From NCBI GenBank assembly GCA_945877235.1, contig CAMCRF010000001.1, forward strand, positions 477,963 to 541,962: a stretch of DNA of 64,000 nt, read 5' to 3'. The notes under the pieces are model-generated. The model made no database searches and was not told the origin of the DNA. It was given only the letters and a program-made list of their open reading frames with translations. Every line of letters begins with the position of its first letter. Within the stretch, counting starts at the first letter, position 1. Below, piece by piece: positions 20,167-27,435 of this stretch. The DNA is from Bordetella parapertussis. Lineage in GTDB: Bacteria; Pseudomonadota; Gammaproteobacteria; Burkholderiales; Burkholderiaceae_A. A program made the translations under genes and the position numbers.

Positions 20167-20613
20167 TCAGGCGCTCAGCAGCTGGGCCTTGAGGCCCTCG
20201 ATCTCATCCGTGAGCGCCTCAATGCGCTCGGCCACCGCGGCATCCTTGATGCCGGTCAGAATCGTCCCGGCCACGTCAGGCGCAATCTGCCCTTTGGCAA
20301 GTGCCTGGCGCACTGCGTGGGCCTGCTCAGCGTAAGTCTTAGCCTCTGCCAGGCCTTCAATCTCGACGGCCTCATGGGCCTGCCTGGGGGCCGTGTAAAC
20401 CCTCTCGAGGGCAAGCTTGAGCGCAGCCGGATCGCCTGACACGGCCTTGTCGATTAGCACCTGCACCAGCTGTTCCTGGCGTGACTCAAGCAGCCCTCGC
20501 GCGGTTTTGCGTAGGTCCGCGATGCCGCGCGGCCGGCCCGTCGGGCAGCCGCTTTGCCCCTTCACAAACTGCCCTTTAGCGTTTCTTTTTGGCTTCTGTT
20601 CTGTCGTTTGCAT
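20167..20613 (-). CDS. DUF5681-domain protein, small-terminase-like
   Basis: A 148-residue protein. The N-terminus has the basic DUF5681 signature GQFVKGQSGCPTGRPRG (about residues 13-29), often seen in phage and satellite proteins near terminase genes. Helices follow. In phages such proteins can act as small-terminase-like DNA-recognition factors; here that would redirect a helper's packaging machine, which is inference. Start 20613 (MQTTEQKPKRNAKGQF) is chosen over an upstream in-frame start. Confidence 0.65.
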   Translation of the reverse strand: MQTTEQKPKRNAKGQFVKGQSGCPTGRPRGIADLRKTARGLLESRQEQLVQVLIDKAVSGDPAALKLALERVYTAPRQAHEAVEIEGLAEAKTYAEQAHAVRQALAKGQIAPDVAGTILTGIKDAAVAERIEALTDEIEGLKAQLLSA

Positions 20614-20758
20614 CTGTCTCGCCTTGCGCCTCATCGGCACCTGAATGTCAGGTTTAGTCTACTATTAAATTCATCGTAAGTCGTTGATTTTGTTATGTTT
20701 ATCGCCATAGATCACGCCATGTCATGCTATGCCTTGTCACTCAATAAGGGGGAGCTGA

Positions 20759-20998
20759 ATGAATCCGCTTATCACTGCTGCAGTGCTTGGAATTGGTGTT
20801 GGCCTGGCTGGTGGGCCTGTATGGGCAATCGTTGGTTTTGCCTTGACCGGAGCTTTCATTGGAGCTGCTTGGGATGACGCACATAAAACGCTTAACCTCG
20901 TCGAGTTGATGCGCCTGGACGTCGATGAAATCCGATCGACCGCGCGAGCGATTCAGACCGATACCCAGTCGATCCAATTCGACGTTCGCAAGGATTAG
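20759..20998 (+). CDS. Small membrane protein (79 aa)
   Basis: The only clear rightward gene in the element. The first 42 residues form one or two hydrophobic helices rich in Gly/Ala (VLGIGVGLAGGPVWAIVG, GFALTGAFIGAAW), followed by a helical tail (DEIRSTARAIQTDTQSI). A GGGGGAG ribosome-binding site lies 6-9 nt before the ATG. It is transcribed convergently with the primase gene. Function is unknown. Confidence 0.65.
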   Translation: MNPLITAAVLGIGVGLAGGPVWAIVGFALTGAFIGAAWDDAHKTLNLVELMRLDVDEIRSTARAIQTDTQSIQFDVRKD

Positions 20999-21010
20999 GG
21001 GGCTTCCATC

Positions 21011-21122
21011 CAGGTGGTCGGGTGGTCGGCTCATAGAGCCGCCGACCGAACCGACCGCTTTTCTGGCCGGTTTGGACGCTTTTGTGTCCATCCGACCGAC
21101 CGCGACCGACCAGACCGACCGC
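21011..21122. repeat. GACCG repeat cluster with dyads, possible replication origin
   Basis: Seven copies of GACCG lie at about 21042-21122, partly as head-to-tail GACCGACCG. Dyads are embedded: GGTCGGCTC facing GAGCCG-CCGACC around 21025-21047, and TGGAC facing GTCCA around 21072-21091. The cluster sits directly downstream of the primase-helicase gene. Iteron-like clusters beside a replication initiator often mark origins. The role is not proven. Confidence 0.4.
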
Positions 21123-21123
21123 A

Positions 21124-23097
21124 TCATCCGGCCCTAGTCCCGACGTACACCACCCCGGCCTCGGCGTTGTGGGTAATCACGCCGGCCTCGCAAAGTGATT
21201 TCAAAGCGCGATTGAATTGGGTTCGTGCTGCGTCCCGATTGCTCAGGCCATGCACGCTCACATAGGCCTTGCGCCAATCTTCTACCCTTGCGCCGCGCAT
21301 TCTCAGCGCGGGCCCCAGGTCGATCTCAACCGCGCCGGTGCTCACGACGTCGCCCAGGAGGTCCATGGCCTGCCTCATTGATTCGCTCATGCGTATCGCC
21401 GCGGCCGGCTGCTCCGCTGGCTCGACGACGCATGTCGTGATTGGCTTGCCTTTCCTGGTGCTGCCGACCTGGATGGCCTGGAGCGCAAAGTGGATCTTTT
21501 CGCCTTTGGTTGGCAGGTCGCGCTGCTTAGTAACCTCAATCACGCGGACGCTGCCGTCCTCCCTCACCTCGAGCTCAGTGTCGATGGCGGCCCGCAGTGT
21601 TGAGGACCCTCTGGCGCCTTTGCTGGGGTCTTTGCCACTGTGGTGAATCAGCAGGAAGTGGGCGCCTGTCTCATGGATGACGCGCTGGGCGTTGCCCGTG
21701 ACGGCCGTCATCGACTCGCTGCCGTTTTGATCGGCACCCGGCATCATTGCTGAAAGGGTGTCACCGACAATCAGCCGCACGGGTTTGCCAAGCCTCTGCT
21801 CGAGCTCACGCACCGCCTCGATGGTTGCCTGGGCGTCGTCGCCGTTTGAGAGGAAATTGACCGGCCGATACACAACGGCCAGCTGATCAGCCAGGCGGCA
21901 CTGGTGCTTGAGCATGTAACCCTTGAGCCGGTTGTGGATGCCGCCCTTGCCCTCGCACGCCAGGTATAGCACCAGGCCTGGCTCAACATCTCTGCCCATC
22001 CACTTGGCCCCCCTGGCCACTGAGCAGGCCATGTCAAGCGCCGCGAATGTCTTGCCCACGTTTGAGTCGCCATAAATGACGCTAAGCGCACCTGCTGTCA
22101 GCACGCCCTCAACAATCTCAAGCGGGTCATGCGCCTCACCAATCTCGTCAACCAGCACATACTCAAGCGCAGCTGCCGCAGGCTTAACTGTTGGCTCGTT
22201 AGCACTCTCAGGGCCCTTCCAGCCAAGGTCAGAGGCAAGCTTAAAGATCGTCTGATAGCTCACCTCGCCCTTTGGCTTGAGGCTCCTCCAGGTGCGCTCC
22301 GCGTCAGCCGGGTCGAACTTCTTGCTTGTCTGGCTCCACTCTATCCAGAGCTCTCTGCCGCCCTTTACGGCTGCCAGCGCATGAGCAAACTTAATCCACT
22401 GGTCGCGGTCGTCTGATGGAATTGCGGCCAGTGCGCTGCGTAGCCTGGTCATCTCTAATGGTGCGAGCTCTCGCAATTGGAGGCTCGTAGAGGCCTCTGT
22501 AGCAACCTTGGACGGGCTTAGAAGCCAGTATGGCGCCTGAGCTATTCTGACGCCCTCTAACAGGCTGCTAGACGCCTCCCAACCGTATCGGCGCCCACTA
22601 GCATGCATACTGGGCTCGGCCACGATAAATCCGGTCGAGGTCTTTATGTCGATGCCGTTGCCAGGCTTGCCTTTTGGCCTGGCGCCGTTTGGCACCTCGA
22701 GCAGAATGTGTCGACCGCCGCTGCCACTGATCTGCTCCGCTGTATCCGGGAGACGGCCGTGCCGACCCTGCAGCTCGTCAAGCTCTTCATCTCCCCCATT
22801 GCGCGGGTCAATGTCGAGCACCATGACATCAGCGGGCGGCCTGATTCCCAAATTCGAATGAGGGAAGAGATCTACCGCCTCAGCAAATGCCTCCAGGTCT
22901 GTCGTTGCATCTAGCACGCCTTTCTCAAAATATGGCAGCACCATTCGGGGATGTTTGCCGGGAGCTTTGCAGTCTTTCTTTCCGCAAGTGCATTGCCCAT
23001 TGGCGATCGAATGCAGCGGCAGGACTGCCCAGCCGGCGTCAATGTATTGCCTGGCGTAGTCGACCAGGGTTTTCTGTTCGTTCAGGACCGCGTTCAT
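21124..23097 (-). CDS. Bifunctional primase-polymerase/RepA-type helicase (657 aa)
   Basis: A replication protein in two parts. The N-terminus is an AEP (prim-pol) domain: a zinc-binding-like stretch CTCGKKDCKAPGKHP (about 37-51), the catalytic VLDIDPRNGG (D95, D97) and SGSGGRHILLEVP. A linker at about 215-295 resembles a PriCT-2 region. The C-terminus is an AAA/RecA-like hexameric helicase: Walker A GDSNVGKT (343-350), Walker B LIVGDTLSAM, and LLIHHSGKD. It probably drives the element's own replication. GTG at 23103 is possible but ATG at 23097 is preferred. Confidence 0.85.
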   Translation of the reverse strand: MNAVLNEQKTLVDYARQYIDAGWAVLPLHSIANGQCTCGKKDCKAPGKHPRMVLPYFEKGVLDATTDLEAFAEAVDLFPHSNLGIRPPADVMVLDIDPRNGGDEELDELQGRHGRLPDTAEQISGSGGRHILLEVPNGARPKGKPGNGIDIKTSTGFIVAEPSMHASGRRYGWEASSSLLEGVRIAQAPYWLLSPSKVATEASTSLQLRELAPLEMTRLRSALAAIPSDDRDQWIKFAHALAAVKGGRELWIEWSQTSKKFDPADAERTWRSLKPKGEVSYQTIFKLASDLGWKGPESANEPTVKPAAAALEYVLVDEIGEAHDPLEIVEGVLTAGALSVIYGDSNVGKTFAALDMACSVARGAKWMGRDVEPGLVLYLACEGKGGIHNRLKGYMLKHQCRLADQLAVVYRPVNFLSNGDDAQATIEAVRELEQRLGKPVRLIVGDTLSAMMPGADQNGSESMTAVTGNAQRVIHETGAHFLLIHHSGKDPSKGARGSSTLRAAIDTELEVREDGSVRVIEVTKQRDLPTKGEKIHFALQAIQVGSTRKGKPITTCVVEPAEQPAAAIRMSESMRQAMDLLGDVVSTGAVEIDLGPALRMRGARVEDWRKAYVSVHGLSNRDAARTQFNRALKSLCEAGVITHNAEAGVVYVGTRAG

Positions 23098-23105
23098 TCC
23101 CACCC

Positions 23106-23486
23106 TTAGTGCTTAGTGTTGTGTTGGAATGCGTACGCGATGGCCATTACCGTCCGATCGAATTCTTCGGCCAACAACTGCGAGTCCCTTTTTTTTTGTG
23201 CTTCCCGGCGCTCCGCGCACCAGGCGAGCACTGTCGCCACGACGTCCTCATCGCGAAGCGCCCAGAGAATCATGCCGCCGGAGTCGTCGACCGCAAAGAG
23301 CTCGTCACCGCAAACTTGCAGGTGCCGGTCCTGGACGGTCCTGCATTCCAGGCGCTGGCCATCAATCTCCAGGACGATTCTTGCGGGGGGTGCTGCCGTG
23401 ACCGTATGATTAGAGCTCGTCGTCGTTCCTGCTTTGAGGCCCCCTGGTGTTGGCGCACTAGGGGGTCGTTTCATTTCCGGGGTCAT
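23106..23486 (-). CDS. Hypothetical protein (126 aa)
   Basis: A small protein with a Pro/Thr/Ser-rich, probably disordered first 35 residues and a compact second half (RIVLEIDGQRLECRTVQDR...). It overlaps the AlpA-like gene by 4 bp upstream and ends 8 bp before the primase start, so it belongs to the early replication operon. No family is recognised. Confidence 0.6.
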   Translation of the reverse strand: MTPEMKRPPSAPTPGGLKAGTTTSSNHTVTAAPPARIVLEIDGQRLECRTVQDRHLQVCGDELFAVDDSGGMILWALRDEDVVATVLAWCAERREAQKKRDSQLLAEEFDRTVMAIAYAFQHNTKH

Positions 23487-23797
23487 TTTCTGACCTCCTT
23501 GGCGCGGTGACGCTTTGCAGTGGCCACGCCGCGGGGCAGAGTCTCAAGATAGGGTCTTAGGTCATCAATCAGCCAGCCCGAGCGGCCGACGCTGAGCTGC
23601 CTCGGCTGAGGAAAATTGCCTTGGCTCATCCATTGGTAGATCGTTGGCCTCGATACGCCAATGGCATTAGCCACGTCACCAATGTCCATGATTCGGACTG
23701 ACTCTGGAACAAGCGTGCTCTCGAGCAGTTCGTTCTGGCGTTTAAGGAGCTGGGCAATCTCCTTTAGCAGCTCGCTGTTTTGCAGGTCCGCAATCAT
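23483..23797 (-). CDS. AlpA-family DNA-binding regulator
   Basis: A 104-residue protein with a MerR/excisionase-like winged helix at about residues 38-90; the signature is IGVSRPTIYQWMSQGNFPQP followed by VGRSGWLIDDLRPYL. AlpA proteins in satellites activate the integrase or act as excision factors. An N-terminal helix (ELLKEIAQLLKRQNELLE) may dimerise. It overlaps both neighbours by 4 bp. Confidence 0.78.
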   Translation of the reverse strand: MIADLQNSELLKEIAQLLKRQNELLESTLVPESVRIMDIGDVANAIGVSRPTIYQWMSQGNFPQPRQLSVGRSGWLIDDLRPYLETLPRGVATAKRHRAKEVRK

Positions 23798-24018
23798 TTG
23801 GCGGCCTCCTGCTGAGCTTTGGCTTCGGCATGCTTTTGCTTCAGCCAGGCATCTAATTCGTCTTGCCTGACCTGATACTGAGCGCCGATTGAGATTACCG
23901 CTACACGTGATTGTTGGAGCTCACGAACAAGCGTGTTTGTTAACACGCCAAAATGGCGCGCAACAGCTTGCACGGGTATGAAGACAACATCCGATTCGTA
24001 AGGGGCTATGCGCTCCAT
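23794..24018 (-). CDS. Excisionase-like small DNA-binding protein
   Basis: A 74-residue protein that looks like a helix-turn-helix excisionase: VQAVARHFGVLTNTLVRELQ (about 16-35) followed by a basic/helical tail (ELDAWLKQKHAEAKAQQEAAK). GTG at 24024 is in frame, but ATG at 24018 is preferred. It is first in the early operon, coupled by ATGA to the AlpA-like gene. Role in excision is inferred. Confidence 0.6.
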   Translation of the reverse strand: MERIAPYESDVVFIPVQAVARHFGVLTNTLVRELQQSRVAVISIGAQYQVRQDELDAWLKQKHAEAKAQQEAAK

Positions 24019-24077
24019 GCGCACCCCGTCGAATGAAATTCCCTAAGTGATTTGGATTGGTGCTTTGCCGACCTCAT
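24006..24077 (-). CDS. Possible 23-aa leader peptide upstream of early operon
   Basis: An ATG at 24077 follows a strong GGAGGG with 4-nt spacing. The frame (MRSAKHQSKS...) ends at 24006, overlapping the start of the excisionase-like gene in another frame. Such an overlap could couple translation. There is no family support, so this is only a candidate. Confidence 0.25.
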   Translation of the reverse strand: MRSAKHQSKSLREFHSTGCAWSA

Positions 24078-24122
24078 GGCGCCCTCCGTTTTATTGGATG
24101 AGTGCCATCGTAAAAATCAAAC

Positions 24123-24152
24123 AGTCCAGAAAACTTGCTTTTTATCTGGACT
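24123..24152 (-). terminator. Rho-independent-like terminator after 24158-24715
   Basis: The 8-bp perfect inverted repeat AGTCCAGA (24123-24130) / TCTGGACT (24145-24152) is followed, reading leftward, by TGTTTGATTTTT. It lies just past the stop of the leftward gene ending at 24158 and before the early operon starts. Confidence 0.55.
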
Positions 24153-24157
24153 TGTCA

Positions 24158-24715
24158 TCAATCTGTTTTTATTGGGTGATTTCTACTTTTGCGCTTGATC
24201 GAATCCAGGTAAAGCTCAGGGTCCTGGCAAAATGCCTCGGCATCTTCCTCGCAATTGAACGTCTGGCTGGCTAACGCTTCAGCACGCTCGTACTTGGCCA
24301 AGTACTCCTCAACAGAGCTTCGCCCTAAGTCAAACTTTTTCATCGTTTTCTCAAGAGCCCACCGCCTCGGGCTGAGCACGCCCGGTGACAGCGTAGCGAC
24401 CCTTAGTCGCTCTTGAAAAAAACCCCAGACCTCCAACATGTCGACCTTTTGGCGAGCTCCCCTGGACGATAAGCCAAGCCCCTGGATCCATTTTTCTAGG
24501 CGCCCGTTTTCGCTGTTGTATGAGCTTGCGCTGCTCCATGCATCGACAAACCAATACTTAAGCGCGGCAGGGCAGTTCTCATCTTGCGCGACATAATCTG
24601 CCATGTGCTCAAGCATTCGCCACGCATCCGCGCGGTCCATTTTTGCGCGCGATCTGAGTTTCCTAAGGGCATCGTCACGCTCATCAAAGGACAATGGGAG
24701 GGGGAGCTTCGCCAT
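24158..24715 (-). CDS. Hypothetical protein downstream of integrase (185 aa)
   Basis: A helical, charged protein starting MAKLPLPLSFDERDDALRKL. It follows the integrase by 2 bp and ends at a hairpin terminator, so int and this gene form one leftward transcript. No domain is recognised. A regulatory or directionality role is possible from position only. Confidence 0.6.
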   Translation of the reverse strand: MAKLPLPLSFDERDDALRKLRSRAKMDRADAWRMLEHMADYVAQDENCPAALKYWFVDAWSSASSYNSENGRLEKWIQGLGLSSRGARQKVDMLEVWGFFQERLRVATLSPGVLSPRRWALEKTMKKFDLGRSSVEEYLAKYERAEALASQTFNCEEDAEAFCQDPELYLDSIKRKSRNHPIKTD

Positions 24716-24717
24716 GT

Positions 24718-25851
24718 CTACAAACTCACCAGCGAAAGCGCCTGGCGCGCATGTGCATCCACCAGATGCCCATAGTGCTTCTGGATCATCTGCAGGCTGG
24801 TGCCGCTGATCCTCGCCACTGTGAGCGGGTCTGCACCACCGACAATCATGTCTGTGATGACGCTGCTGCGGATTGCATACAGCACAACCTCGTCGTCGAG
24901 GCCCGCAGCTTTTCTAGCCTCCTGCACAACGTCTTGCCGTGCCTCCTTTATCCATTGCTTGCCATTACGCTGCGTGAACAAAAACGCCCCAGGGAGCTTA
25001 TCCTTGCATGCTGCCCTTAGCACGTCTTCGGCCTGTAGGCCAAGCCCACTTATTTTCCTGGATTCAGTCTTGCCCGCAGGGACGTTCAGCGAATGAGTTC
25101 GAGGGTCGTAGTGTTTGACCTGAAGCTTTTCGGGATCGCCGGGACGCAGCGGAAGCAAGCAGAGCAGCGTTGCGTAAGGTCGAAAATCCTCGCACATGTG
25201 CTGCAGCAGCTGCCGCCTCTCGTCTAGCGTGACATAACGGTCGCGCCTGTTGTTTGCATTCGCGATCGACTTAAGCGCCTTTGACCAGGCAGCATCACTG
25301 GTAACAGCCTGCTGCTCAAGCGCGAAGTTTAGGCCCGCGCGGAGAATCGTCATCGTGCGATTAACTGAGCTCGCAGACCTACCCTCCTTGATCTGCTGCC
25401 TCCATTTCTGGACGGCCCCGTGAGTGAGACTAGATAGTTGCTTGGTCGCGAGATCACCGAGCGAATGCCGGACAAACCGCTCGACGTCCTTTGCTTTGGC
25501 CTCACGCTGCTCGTCTGTTAACACGCCGGCATTTTTGCCTGCGTCGCCGCCGCGTATCCCCGCAACGTAACTCTCCATTGCTTGCTTAACAGTTAAACGT
25601 TTGGACGATCCCCCGCCATCAACATGAGAAAAGAAGTCACGCGCAGCCTCAAGCGCGTCCTTGTAGTCTGGGTGGGTCACCAGGTCCCCAAGCCTGGCAA
25701 TCTGCCGAGATCCATCTTGCTGGACCTTGGCAACCCACGTGCCAGGCCCAGCTCGGAAACCTAAATGCCTCCCAACGACTATCTGCTCCCAGTAGGGCTC
25801 ACGTCGGGGCGCCAGTTTTGCGCGGCCTGCAGCTGTTTTAATCGTGGCCAT
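24718..25851 (-). CDS. int: Tyrosine-recombinase integrase of element 1
   Basis: A 377-residue phage-type site-specific recombinase. It has an N-terminal arm-binding-like domain, a SAM-like core-binding domain at about 85-180, and a C-terminal catalytic domain with R236 (LLPLRPGDPEKL), K261, R328 (YAIRSSV) and the nucleophile Y360 (IQKHYGHL). In box II the usual HxxR is YAIR, with Tyr in place of His. It lies next to the right att site and is transcribed away from it. It should recombine the anticodon-loop core of tRNA-Val. Confidence 0.93.
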   Translation of the reverse strand: MATIKTAAGRAKLAPRREPYWEQIVVGRHLGFRAGPGTWVAKVQQDGSRQIARLGDLVTHPDYKDALEAARDFFSHVDGGGSSKRLTVKQAMESYVAGIRGGDAGKNAGVLTDEQREAKAKDVERFVRHSLGDLATKQLSSLTHGAVQKWRQQIKEGRSASSVNRTMTILRAGLNFALEQQAVTSDAAWSKALKSIANANNRRDRYVTLDERRQLLQHMCEDFRPYATLLCLLPLRPGDPEKLQVKHYDPRTHSLNVPAGKTESRKISGLGLQAEDVLRAACKDKLPGAFLFTQRNGKQWIKEARQDVVQEARKAAGLDDEVVLYAIRSSVITDMIVGGADPLTVARISGTSLQMIQKHYGHLVDAHARQALSLVSL

Positions 25852-25853
25852 AT

Positions 25854-26084
25854 TCAGAGCCCCACAGACCGATGCTCGAGCTCAAAGCGGCCCAGCCGGT
25901 CGGCAAAGATCAGCGCGGCCTCAATTGGGTTGTCGACTTCAGTGTGCGGCCTGGCAGCGTCCCACGCTGCGAATTCCGGGCTCTCGACCGCGTCGGGCTG
26001 TACGCGATAGAGCCCTGCGTGCTGAATCAAGTGGGCCTTGATTCCCAGGGCGTTGTGGATGTGAAGCTCAATCGACTTGGACAT
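25854..26084 (-). CDS. Hypothetical small protein upstream of int (76 aa)
   Basis: A 76-residue acidic protein starting MSKSIELHIHNALGIKAHL. Its stop is 2 bp before the integrase start, so the two are likely cotranscribed. The right-end arm repeats (26117-26134) lie in its upstream region, where integrase binding could also repress it. No family recognised. Confidence 0.55.
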   Translation of the reverse strand: MSKSIELHIHNALGIKAHLIQHAGLYRVQPDAVESPEFAAWDAARPHTEVDNPIEAALIFADRLGRFELEHRSVGL

Positions 26085-26116
26085 GTCACTGCCTCCGATA
26101 AGATCAGCGCCGCACC

Positions 26117-26134
26117 GTACGGCGCATGTACGGC
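26117..26134 (+). promoter_or_regulatory. Right-end integrase arm-type repeat pair
   Basis: GTACGGC at 26117-26123 and 26128-26134, 11 bp apart, in the same orientation and spacing as the left-end pair at 14231 and 14242. They lie between the small gene upstream of int and the right core. A near-match to the reverse IHF consensus lies at about 26174-26186. The function is inferred. Confidence 0.45.
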
Positions 26135-26220
26135 AATCTTATCTGATTTGGTGCGACATGGTAGGTTCTTATATGATTGATTTATATGTGTTTTTGCAAC
26201 AACCAAATTCATATAACCTT

Positions 26221-26267
26221 CCTTCACACGGCAGGGGTCACAGGTTCGAACCCTGTGCCGTCCACCA
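26221..26267 (+). pseudogene. attR of element 1/attL of element 2: 3' half of tRNA-Val(CAC)
   Basis: This is the 3' part of the host tRNA-Val from the anticodon loop to the encoded CCA: TTCACAC, GGCAG, then T-arm ACAGG-TTCGAAC-CCTGT and acceptor GCCGTCC. It completes the 5' half at 14143-14181. Positions 26222-26267 are identical over 46 bp to 63860-63905. Without element 1 it would rejoin the 5' half and give an intact tRNA, the usual outcome of island integration at a tRNA 3' end. Confidence 0.88.
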
Positions 26268-26582
26268 TGCCACACGCAAGAAGCGAAGGAAGCGCCAGCG
26301 CGCTCGCCTCGCTACCCCCCTCTCCTCTTCCAGTACGCGGTCCTTTATGGACTCGATGAGCGTCTTCGCCGCATAGAAGGCCTGATGCTCAAAGTAAGCC
26401 TCATCGTTGCGGACGTCGGCGTCCTGCAATGCGTCCTCCCGAGAGTCAAAGTGGCCCACGGTATAGGGCCGGTCGATACCGGTGTAGAGAACTTGCCACC
26501 GATCCCCAGAGGCCAGGACCACACACGAGTACTGGACTCGCTGAAACGCCGCAGGGCGCCGCATTCTCTCTGCGTTACTCAT
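26238..26582 (-). CDS. Hypothetical protein with C-terminus encoded antisense to the tRNA att repeat
   Basis: A 114-residue protein starting MSNAERMRRPAAFQRVQYS, overlapping the 3' end of the upstream gene by 8 bp. The middle (DRPYTVGHFDSREDALQDAD) looks like a compact domain of unknown function. The last eleven residues (VAWWTAQGSNL) are read from the antisense strand of the tRNA 3' half, so the original C-terminus may have been replaced on integration. Confidence 0.55.
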   Translation of the reverse strand: MSNAERMRRPAAFQRVQYSCVVLASGDRWQVLYTGIDRPYTVGHFDSREDALQDADVRNDEAYFEHQAFYAAKTLIESIKDRVLEEERGVARRARWRFLRFLRVAWWTAQGSNL

Positions 26583-26781
26583 TACCCTCTCCTTCCCTCG
26601 CCTCAAGCCGCTTGGCTTCTTGCTCCTTTTCGTAGTCACGCCGAACCGCCTCGGCGATGTCGCCATAGGACACGGCGGTCTGCTGACCCTCCTGAGCCGG
26701 ATTGGGGCGCCTGTGGATGACGAGGCGGCCCCTTCCGAACCGGGCGAGCACCTCCTCTGGGGTCATTTCTCTTACTGGCAT
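26575..26781 (-). CDS. Hypothetical small protein (68 aa)
   Basis: Starts MPVREMTPEEVLARFGRGRL. ATG at 26781 is selected because GGAGG lies 5 nt before it; an in-frame start four codons upstream lacks this. The C-terminal half is a charged helix (YEKEQEAKRLEAREGEGNE). Function unknown. It is coupled to the next gene by an 8-bp overlap. Confidence 0.6.
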   Translation of the reverse strand: MPVREMTPEEVLARFGRGRLVIHRRPNPAQEGQQTAVSYGDIAEAVRRDYEKEQEAKRLEAREGEGNE

Positions 26782-26902
26782 GGTGACCTCCACACGGGAG
26801 GGTTGGGATTGAATCTAGTCATTTCATTTCTCCTGTTTAGCCAGTTCTGCGATATGCACGGGCTGGCAAGTTGGATCTAAATCCCCCGTACTGCTCGATG
26901 AC

Positions 26903-27175
26903 TTACTGCTGAATGGACGCCAGGAAAGGATCAATCTTGGAGGCGAGTTTCGTCTCCAGTGCTTCGCTGGACATCCCCTGGGCCCTGAGCACTTCAAGAT
27001 CCTGCTCGAGCTCATCGGCGTCTTCGCCGGTGAAATCGATGTTCAGGCTCCCTCGGCTGAGGTCAAACACTGCATAGGTGCGGATCTGGCGCTCGAGCCG
27101 CCAGATGTTGAACCGCGACCCTAGGTAGACAACTTCAACGGGCGTGATGCGCCCTGCTTCAATGATGCTAGCCAT
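26903..27175 (-). CDS. Hypothetical protein (90 aa)
   Basis: A small protein with a mixed alpha/beta-looking N-terminus (VEVVYLGSRFNIWRLERQIR) and an acidic helical C-terminus. AAGGAG lies 8-9 nt before the ATG. It is the first of three small leftward genes ending at the left border of element 2. No family is recognised. Confidence 0.6.
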   Translation of the reverse strand: MASIIEAGRITPVEVVYLGSRFNIWRLERQIRTYAVFDLSRGSLNIDFTGEDADELEQDLEVLRAQGMSSEALETKLASKIDPFLASIQQ

Positions 27176-27223
27176 TGGATGGACTCCTTGGTGGATTGTT
27201 AAAGAACAACCGAAAGGAGCCAG

Positions 27224-27255
27224 AAAACAAAAAGCCCTCTTCGGATGAGAGGGCT
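27224..27255 (-). terminator. Rho-independent terminator, leftward
   Basis: Perfect 8-bp stem AGCCCTCT/AGAGGGCT (27233-27240 and 27248-27255) with a 7-nt loop, followed leftward by TTTTGTTTT. It separates the parDE-like module from the three small genes. The rest of 27256-27435 holds no gene I can support. Confidence 0.7.
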
Positions 27256-27392
27256 GACGCGTCCCGTTTGGTTACCGTTGCCGGTCACATTTGCCTTTAC
27301 AGGCGAACCACCTTGCCCGGGAGGGCAGGTTGGCGAGGGCGTCAGCCCAGCTCAGAATGTTCGATGAGTATAGGGTGAAGAGAGGATGCGTG

Positions 27393-27428
27393 GCAAGGGG
27401 GCTGGGATACTTTTTATTGCCTGCCCCA
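27393..27428. repeat. Direct repeat copy A flanking the parDE-like module
   Basis: GCAAGGGGGCTGGGATAC followed by TTTTTATTGCCTG-CCCA is nearly identical to 28218-28253 (one substitution and one missing base). Copy B contains the last codons and stop of the DUF2779 gene; copy A is a detached duplicate of that 3' end. Together they bracket the toxin-antitoxin module. Confidence 0.75.
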
Positions 27429-27435
27429 CGACGGT

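Larger units (their letters stand above)
14182..26231. mobile_element. Integrated element 1: about 12 kb phage-satellite-like island in tRNA-Val(CAC)
   Basis: Bounded by the 11-bp core CCTTCACACGG at 14171-14181 and 26221-26231. It contains an integrase next to the right end, excisionase/AlpA-like regulators, a primase-helicase, a DUF5681 small-terminase-like gene and leftward genes resembling virion ejection proteins. Portal, major capsid, large terminase and lysis genes are absent. This gene set fits a phage satellite that relies on a helper virus better than a complete prophage; the helper is not identifiable here. Confidence 0.75.
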
